From contig OX424568.1 in the NCBI GenBank assembly GCA_949152475.1, positions 2,393,667 to 2,457,666 of the forward strand: a stretch of DNA of 64,000 nt. Reading direction: 5' to 3'. Both the position numbers and the translations under genes were made by a program. This DNA is from Terebella lapidaria. Taxonomy: Eukaryota; Annelida; Polychaeta; Terebellida; Terebellidae. This document shows positions 57,641 through 64,000 of the stretch, piece after piece. The notes below the pieces were generated by a model that did no database searches, had not been told where the DNA came from, and worked only from the letters and a program-made list of their open reading frames with translations. The first letter of the stretch is position 1, and each line of letters begins with the position of its first letter.

Positions 57641-60600
57641 TTTTTTGTTTGTTTGTTTGTCTGTCCGCGCGCATAACTCAAAACCGAATGGTCCGATCGT
57701 CCTGAAATTTATAGGGAAGAAGCGGTATCACCGTGGCTCGGTCCTCCTCAATTTTTGTCAAAATCAGAAAAAAATTGTTGCCATGGCAACGAAAAAAGAG
57801 AAAATCACATATTTGGCTATAACTCTAGTTCTAATGAATATTAATTTCTTAAACTAATTTTGTATTTTTCTTTGGCCAATTCCCGACCCTATGGTGTACG
57901 GCCGATGGTCGTACGACAAAAACTCTCTATTATCGCCCGATGTCGAAAAATTGAGGGTCACGATTTTGGTGATTTTTTGCCAGCAACGTTTCAGTGCAAA
58001 TGTCTGCGCTCATAACTCAAAGGCAAACGGTCCGATCGATCTGAAATCTATAGGACTGGAGTGCTATGATAGTCGCTCGGTCCCGTTCGAATTTTGTTCG
58101 AATCGGATGAAAACAGTCGCCATGGCAACGGAAAAAGTGAAAATCACTTAATTGGCTCTAACTCCGGTTCTACTTGATATTAGTTTTCCAACTATTTTTG
58201 TATTTTTCTTTGGCCAATTCTCGATCGTATGGTGTACGACCGATGGTCGTACAACGAAAACTCTCCATTATCGCCCAAGGTCGAAAATTTGGAGGTCACG
58301 ATTTTATTATTTGTGAGTGTTCTGAGATTTGAGGCCATATTGTGAAGCCAGTTATCAATCTGATTAATGCGTTTTCGTTCATGAGATGTGCCTTGATAAT
58401 AGGAACATAACGGTGAAATTTTACAGCTCAATATTGAACGACAAGGTCAAGGTCACAGAAGAGGTCAAAATCGAAAAGTTGCAATAACTCTGTTTATATT
58501 CATGATAAATTTTCCCTAATAATTTTGTATTTTTCTGTGGTCTATTCTCCACCTTTTGCTATATGACCAATGCCGTACAATCAAAATTCCCCATTATCCC
58601 CCAAGATCGAGAATGTAAGGGTCATCAGCTGAAATTACCGATTTCGTAATATTTCAAGTAGTAATAATTCAGAAACCACTGGAGATATTCAATAAAGTAT
58701 CACGCATTATAAATCTGAGTGAGCCTTCAAATTTTGGAAGGTTAGTGTCAAGGAATCAGGCCGTGGTCACAAATATGGTCCAAAAAGAGAAATCGCATGA
58801 ACTCTACTTTTAATAATGATTAATCCTCCCATGATTTTCGTATTTTTCTATGGCCAATTCCTGACCATTTGATATATGGCCACTTGTCGTATGACCAAGA
58901 TCCCCGATTATCGCCGACGTTGAAAATGCAAAGGTTATCAGCTTTAACTTTAGTGACTAAATCTGAAGGGCGAGGGTCTGCAATCTCTGATTGTCTCGTT
59001 TTCCTTGTTTTGGAGCAGTAAAATTAGCACGTTTGTTACGTTCTATTTCCTGACTGCATTTTTACTTTTACCAATCGAACGCATTTAGTTTTCGCTGTCC
59101 CATAACGAGCTAATTTTTTCGAGTGGGAAGATTGAGAACCGTGGTGGGCCTATTGATCGTTGGCAATGTGTAAAAGTCGGAATGGGTTCTGAGTTCAACG
59201 CCACCGCATTCAACATTGAAATTTGGTGCTTATGACTATTCCGACGGTACTAAAATTTAGTAGACACTTCTCATATAGCATATATATTGTCGCCTATTTG
59301 TACACTATCGACCAAAAACAACTTTACGAATATATTGAATTTAAACGAGAGAAAATAGAAAACGGTGCTGGATTTCATAAACACCTAGCTATTTTTTTAT
59401 GGGCGAACTCGATCAGGGACTACTATTCATCAGTGTTAACTATAGGGTACGAATTGCTTTCACATATCGGTAATCGTCCTGCATGGACATCGTATATAGG
59501 CCTGTATCAAATGCGCATGGAATTAAATTGAAAAAAAAAGCGCAATTAATTCTTCCATCCGGGGAGATCTGGTGCTTTGCACCAGGTATGATTCTTGTTA
59601 CGTTATTGAGCGATCAATGGCGTGTTCTCACCCATTATCGCCCTCTGGCAATTAGCGCTTCACGTAATTCTTGATTACCAATTTACTTCGCTAGGTGGCA
59701 CTGTACATCAGACAGGGGACAAGCTGTCATCGATATGATGAAAAAACTAATTAATCTTATAGCAATTATGGTCAGCATGGTATATCGCTGTGTTCTGGGG
59801 TTTCACCTGGGGGTTAGAACATACATTGTGTGATGTAAGAGCACTGGCAAAGTTTGACCCATGGAGATTGTACCAGAAGACCAGTCTTTTTCACCACGTA
59901 TAAACCCTAGGCCTGATTACGAGGATCATCGGTACTAATGAACCGTTCTTGAGGTGTCAACTAATTCCCAATAAGTTATAGGAAACTATAAGACGAATTT
60001 GCGGTTTACTGTAAGCCACGAATGATATGTAAATCCATCCAGCCAACCAGTTGACAAAGTGGTAATACAAAGATCAGCATGTGCTTTCTTGTCTCAGAAT
60101 TAATTGTATTAATGAACACATGATATAGGAGCTGAACATTGTGCATTGTGTATTTCTCAGTGGGTTGTCATAGAAACTATTGTCTGAAACTATTAACCGA
60201 GACAATTTAGAAAACAAAACAAAAAGAAAACTGATCAATACTGTATTGGGTCTGGTAATAAATCACATTATATCTTCATTGACAGAAATGTAATTATGTG
60301 GGTTCCTTTTTATTATACATATAAGAAGTATAAAGAAGGAAACCAAATGTCACAATTGTCTGTTACCTGTTCCATTAGTCTTCGTGGTATACCTTATCTG
60401 TGGCTCACGCGAGAGCAGGCAGTACCGTCCCTATGTCCATTGTGTCTATCATGCGTACGTACAGCAATCGAAATTAATCAATCCACATAAATTGCAGATT
60501 GATACTTAAGTACATTTGGATATCTCGTATGTTGTAATATCCTGATTATCTTTTCCATGTGCTACACAGAATCGTTGAGATTTCAACGAGCCCAAGTTTA

Positions 60601-60936
60601 GAATGTACATCGCTATTTGCACAAAAGCTTCTCCGGTTCTAACCAGTTCGGAACAAAAACGTGTGTACGTCATTCAATACCTTTAATCGTCTGACCCTCG
60701 TGACCCATTCCACACCATTTGACACTTGGATTACGAACCAAATTCAACAGTTATGGAAACACGATACAATGCTTCAAAGGCTCTTATATGAAGACATATA
60801 CTCTTATATGAAGACAGCAACCTCTCTACGCGTAAATATGATACTCGTGAAACCTTTCATCAATTGGTGGCTTTAGATCGCGTTCATCGTTATGCAAATA
60901 TATGTAAATTGCAATATCATAATCCAGTATAAAATC

Positions 60937-61177
60937 CAGCGGCGGATCCAGGATCGATTGAGCGAAGCGAGAGAACATTGCGGTCTGGTGTCCGGGGGGC
61001 GCCGTAAGGCCCCTGGGAAAAAATGCATATTCATAGTTTTTATAGCATTTTGGGTGTGTATTTTAGGGGTCCTTTGGCGTTCATAATGGATCAAAAACTT
61101 TATTATTATTTTAAAAAATATTTCAGGGGTGTAGGGGGGGGGGGGCCTGGACCCATAGCCCCCCAGATCCGCCCCTG
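60937..61177. mobile_element. hAT-type MITE in unit copy 3
   Basis: Same insertion and 8-base flanks as 41026-41276 and 45960-46197. It has an 11-base G-run near the right end. Confidence 0.7.
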
Positions 61178-61310
61178 ACAAAATCTATACAAGAGTATAG
61201 ATATAAGTACAAGATCTAGTATCTCACATTTTTGGAGAGATTCCATAAACCATTTGAAATTCCCATCTAGATCACACAATTTCGAAAACAATCAGCAATC
61301 ATAAGCTTAC

Positions 61311-61476
61311 ACATTCATGTGTAGACTGAGTTCATTTCTGCCCAGCACAAATGTTATCGTCATGGTCTCGTTTCTTCGAGCGTTCTGATCAAACTGACTG
61401 GACATACTTCTTCCTAGGATAGTATCGTTTCTCACGCTTTACCATAGAAACAAGAATTAACTACTTCGATCTCTCC
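61311..61476 (-). pseudogene. Exon-like module M5 in unit copy 3, frameshifted
   Basis: One base is missing (GCTTTACC for GCTTTCACC), giving 166 bp and an early stop after F-Y-G-K-A. Borders are intact. Confidence 0.5.
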
Positions 61477-61591
61477 CTGGGTATGTGTCGGAAGATAATC
61501 AGGAAGAACTTTTTTTGCTGATTCATCATCCCTGAGCATTCCTGAGTCAGAATCAGCCGGGTGCCACCTTGGCACCCTTGGGGAATTTTTT

Positions 61592-61910
61592 TTAGAGCCG
61601 AAAAACAAAATGGCTGCCACTGAATATCGCTAAATTCACTTCTTTGACAATATCTCCGCTTCTAGGCCACTTAGAAGCACGAACTTGGTGTCTACTACTA
61701 GGTTTTCATGGTCAAGGAATCCATTTATAATAATGCCAAACTTGTATATATAACAGCTCATCAGACCACCCAGATATTTGAAAAAATCTGGTTTTGGTCA
61801 AGTGATTAAATGCTCATGCAATTCAGTACAACATTTATTGCTGTCCACTACTATGTATTCAGGCTCAATAAATCAATGACAATAAATGTGACAATATGAT
61901 TTCACTATTA
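61592..61910. other. No recognisable feature
   Basis: AT-rich DNA. A run of polyadenylation-like AATAAA/AATAAATG words lies at 61867-61886 on the plus strand. Confidence 0.3.
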
Positions 61911-61912
61911 AA

Positions 61913-62250
61913 TTAGGTGTTACATGTGGCAACATTACGAGTCATTGGCAATTCTTCGTAACTTGAACCGACATCATCATCATCTTCCTGAACAGGTTCT
62001 TCCTTGGTATGTTCATTGCAACAATCTGGTCCAGAATAACAGGCACAGAACTTTGAACAAGACATATGTGGCACTACACAGCCACATCTCGCAGTGGAGC
62101 ATGGCCGGCTGGTGGAGCATCCACATTCGACTGTTTGTAGAATGTCGACAGGTACAGTGTATACACCAGTTGAAAGCGGGGTTGGACGCATGTTGTGCCG
62201 TCTCCATCTGTATTTCGACCATATCGGGTCGGGCCAAAGTGTGGAGGATC
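61913..62250 (-). pseudogene. C-terminal cysteine-rich (CXC-like) exon of a repeat-associated protein
   Basis: The minus frame reads W-R-R-H-N-M-R-P-T-P-L … V-D-I-L-Q-T-V, then C-G-C-S-T-S-R-P-C-S-T-A-R-C-G-C, and C-S-K-F-C-A-C … C-C-N, followed by an acidic tail and a TAA stop. This spacing of cysteines is the hallmark C-terminus of a large invertebrate protein family, related in pattern to tesmin/TSO1 CXC zinc-binding modules, that is often found in repeats. An acceptor-like CAATCAG precedes the open part, so it may be a last exon. The upstream coding part is not found in the window, hence 'partial'. Confidence 0.5.
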
Positions 62251-62251
62251 T

Positions 62252-62640
62252 GATTGAGCAGCGGATTTATACATTAGAATTGTAATTGAGTACGATGTAG
62301 ATGCTGAACAAAGTCATCTTTTGATAGGGGCAATACATACCTAAATTATACATACCTACATACATACCTACCTTCAGTTTCGAGGCTAATGTGTTCTTCA
62401 CAGGATGGTGGTGAACAAACATATCATCTCTCAGGTTGAAACCATGATACGCAGCAAAAGAAGCAGTCGTTTCTGGCATCAGGTTTGTTTCATCTGCTTC
62501 TGGTTGACCAAGTGAGATTAGGTGATTTCCCCTCTTGGGGGTCTTCAATGCTGTGGCATTTCCAATGCCAAACAGATACTGTAGTACACACTGTTTATAA
62601 ACTCACCTCCCCCATTGAGACATGTACACATGGCATATAT
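62252..62640. other. No supported gene between the cysteine-rich exon and the LINE
   Basis: A 93-codon minus frame (62267-62548) lies 5' of the cysteine-rich exon and might be an exon of the same transcript. It has no motif and no clear splice borders. Confidence 0.25.
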
Positions 62641-62644
62641 TTTG

Positions 62645-63960
62645 CTATGCTTCGGTGTGTTCGAGCAGTTTGACGAATGCTGGAGGAAAGCTAATGTGGT
62701 CCCAGTGTGGATGTGATAAAGATATAGCGGCACTACCGTGATTTGCAAAGTGATGGAACATATTCTGGTGAGCAACATGATCACGATGATGGACCATTTT
62801 GACGAACACAATATCCTAGTCGACTGCCAACACAGATTCCGAGCTAAACGTCCATATGAATCCCAACTCATCACGACATGACTTCCCCAAACAGATTCAA
62901 ACAAGTACATATGGCCATACTAGACTTCAGCAAGACACATTATCGGGTCCTACACTCCAGACTAAAAAGCAGAACTGGACTATTATGGAATCAGAAACAA
63001 ACATCTTCTATGGATTGGTTCATTTGAGGATCAGAGAATCCAAAAGATCCACGTGGATGGAAATCTGGCCTCTGAATGTCTAGTACCTGCTGTTTCTACT
63101 CTTCATAGAAGACATCACGATGAATTTAACATAAACCACCAGGCTGTGTGCATATATTTGTTTGATCTTTCATGAGATCTCGTCAACTGAGAATCACATT
63201 CTGCTTCATAATGACATTGACAGACTGGTATCCTGAAATCACAAAAGGCAAATGGATTTCAATACTGAAAACTGTTACATTGTAGGAATTTCACTGGCCA
63301 CAAAACCTACTGCTACCTACATGTATCAATATTCCATAGGTGACAGGACAGTACAGGATGATAACCCATGAACGACGGCGACTCGGGCACTATGCTTCCC
63401 TTGTAGAAACCATATTCGATGTCACAAGTCATCCAAGCCAAAGGGGAAATTTCGCTCTCATCTGACCTCATTTAATATTGCTGTGTGGTCCGGTGCCCAC
63501 ATCAGGCCAAGCTATAAAACCAGCATGGAAAGGTTCAGTGATCTGCGGCCAGATTTCTAGCAAACGAACCCTATGACAATCGTCATTCAGACAGCATTAC
63601 AGCTATTCCTAATGACCTCGGATGGATATCACTCATGGAGTGGAGAAGGAGAATGGCGCTGACCCGTTTCTATAAGATGGCCAATGGATTGACCATCATC
63701 CATCTGAGCTGTCTCAGACAAGGACCAGGCGACCAAACGATCAGCAGTTCGCACAATATCAAACAACTGTCAACATGTACCAGTCATTTATTCCAGCACA
63801 ACACCTGATTAAAATGGCCTTCCCCAGAGTGTGATCAGCTCGCCCTCTTTGGTCGTCTTCAAGACATGACTGGTGGCTATTCGACTGAAGTAAATGAACG
63901 GCTTCAATCGAGCCTTGTTGTAGGTTACTCTGTGAACCACTTTTCGCAGGAATAGTATCG
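62645..63960 (+). pseudogene. Decayed CR1/jockey-like LINE reverse transcriptase
   Basis: Across several frames the sequence keeps the order of non-LTR reverse-transcriptase motifs. First come W-R-K-A-N-V-V-P-V (~62680) and V-M-E-H-I-L-V-S-N … N-I-L-V-D-C-Q-H-R-F-R (62750-62850). These are followed by M-A-I-L-D-F-S-K-T (~62910), Y-G-I-R-N and V-D-G-N-L-A-S (~62980-63070), and L-L-F-L-L-F-I-E-D-I (~63090). Next, R-L-C-A-Y-I stands where F-A-D-D is expected (~63145). The final segments are A-A-R-F-L, L-G-W-I-S-L-M-E-W-R-R and F-Y-K-M-A-N-G-L (63545-63808), and S-V-I-S-S-P-S-L-V-V-F-K (~63825). Many frameshifts and stops, and the lost catalytic aspartates, show it is dead. Confidence 0.85.
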
Positions 63961-64000
63961 TGTATAGACTGAGCTGATGTTTTTTTTATAACATTTTTTA

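Larger units (their letters stand above)
52515..58998 (+). mobile_element. Hairpin-ended element, ACCCTCGCCC family, interrupted copy
   Basis: It starts ACCCTCGCCCC GATAG GGGCAGAGGGT and ends GGGCGAGGGT, CAATCTCTGATTG, TCTCG, as in the simple copy at 29782-31163. After removing 52588-57640 its own length is about 1431 bp, against 1382 bp there. X-box palindromes occur at 57777 (exact) and 58116 (one change). The flanks are T on the left and TT on the right. Confidence 0.78.
52165..59597 (+). mobile_element. Hairpin-ended element, GTCTCCCC family (outermost of the nest)
   Basis: The 5' hairpin is GTCTCCCC GCA GGGGAGAC. Near the 3' end the echo CGGGGAGA returns, followed by the hairpin CTGGTGC TTT GCACCAG and twelve bases to TTACGTTATTG. 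The empty site in copies 1 and 2 (ATTATTTCGTTATTG) fixes both ends. Its own sequence is only 52165-52514 and 58999-59597 (about 950 bp). The rest is nested insertions. A 102-codon frame at 59223-59531 has no recognised motif. Confidence 0.7.
47549..61506. repeat. 5-kb tandem unit, copy 3, interrupted by about 9.7 kb of insertions
   Basis: Colinear with copy 2 in the pieces 47549-49003, 50684-50738, 51296-52164 and 59598-61506. The right break is at GATAATCAGGAA, where copy 2 continues into AAACAAATCGGG. Three independent insertions split it: 49004-50683, 50739-51295 and 52165-59597. The next ~80 bases (61508-61590) are a fragment of a hairpin-ended element (GGGTGCCA CCT TGGCACCC). Confidence 0.85.

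Noticed and set aside
1-64000. tRNA, rRNA, LTR pairs and DDE transposase or Rep/helicase genes
   Set aside because: Looked for by eye on both strands and not found. Weak cloverleaf-like or LTR-like similarities did not hold up.

Overview
The window looks like gene-poor, AT-rich nuclear DNA of a marine invertebrate. A mollusc or another lophotrochozoan is my best guess. That rests on the type of mobile elements, on reverse-transcriptase fragments of a kind common in bivalve, lancelet and brachiopod genomes, and on intron-like spacing of short coding pieces. No complete gene is visible. There is no rRNA, tRNA, bacterial operon or CRISPR array. Most long open frames are by-products of repeats.

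Layout. 1-7.3 kb: single-copy-looking DNA with a reverse-transcriptase fragment (4.4-4.9 kb), an antisense candidate exon pair (4.8-5.5 kb) and an ~80-bp minisatellite (6.2-6.7 kb). 7.3-9.9 kb: two nested elements with AGGTTACCGGAC ends. 10.3-12.1 and 15.6-17.6 kb: two diverged copies of a block of exon-like modules, separated by a 2.8-kb element (12.66-15.46 kb) built of 16 copies of an exactly ~147-bp repeat. 21.37-22.35 kb: a 979-bp foldback element made of small palindromes. 26.3-26.9 and 29.8-31.2 kb: two more hairpin-ended elements. 33-37.5 kb: candidate exons, twin 128-bp mini-elements, a 495-bp MITE and an 88-nt hairpin. 37.7-61.5 kb: a ~5-kb unit present three times in tandem. The third copy has been blown up to 14 kb by insertions nested four deep. 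61.9-64 kb: a cysteine-rich coding fragment on the minus strand and a decayed LINE reverse transcriptase on the plus strand.

Two things tie the window together. First, at least five element families with unrelated terminal sequences share one end design: a perfect hairpin at the 5' end, one arm of which returns inverted near the 3' end, followed by a short second hairpin and a T-rich flank. They also share tandem internal repeats rich in transcription-factor-like words (AGGTCA, TGACGTCA, GTTGCCATGGCAAC). The design resembles non-autonomous Helitron-like (Helentron/HLE2) elements, but no transposase or Rep/helicase is present to prove it. Second, short exon-like modules (called M1 to M5 here) recur many times on both strands with conserved reading frames and splice-like borders. 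They look like debris of an unidentified multi-copy gene family.

Function cannot be assigned to any host gene here. Coordinates of element ends are read directly from the sequence. In copy three of the 5-kb unit several are confirmed by the empty sites in copies one and two.
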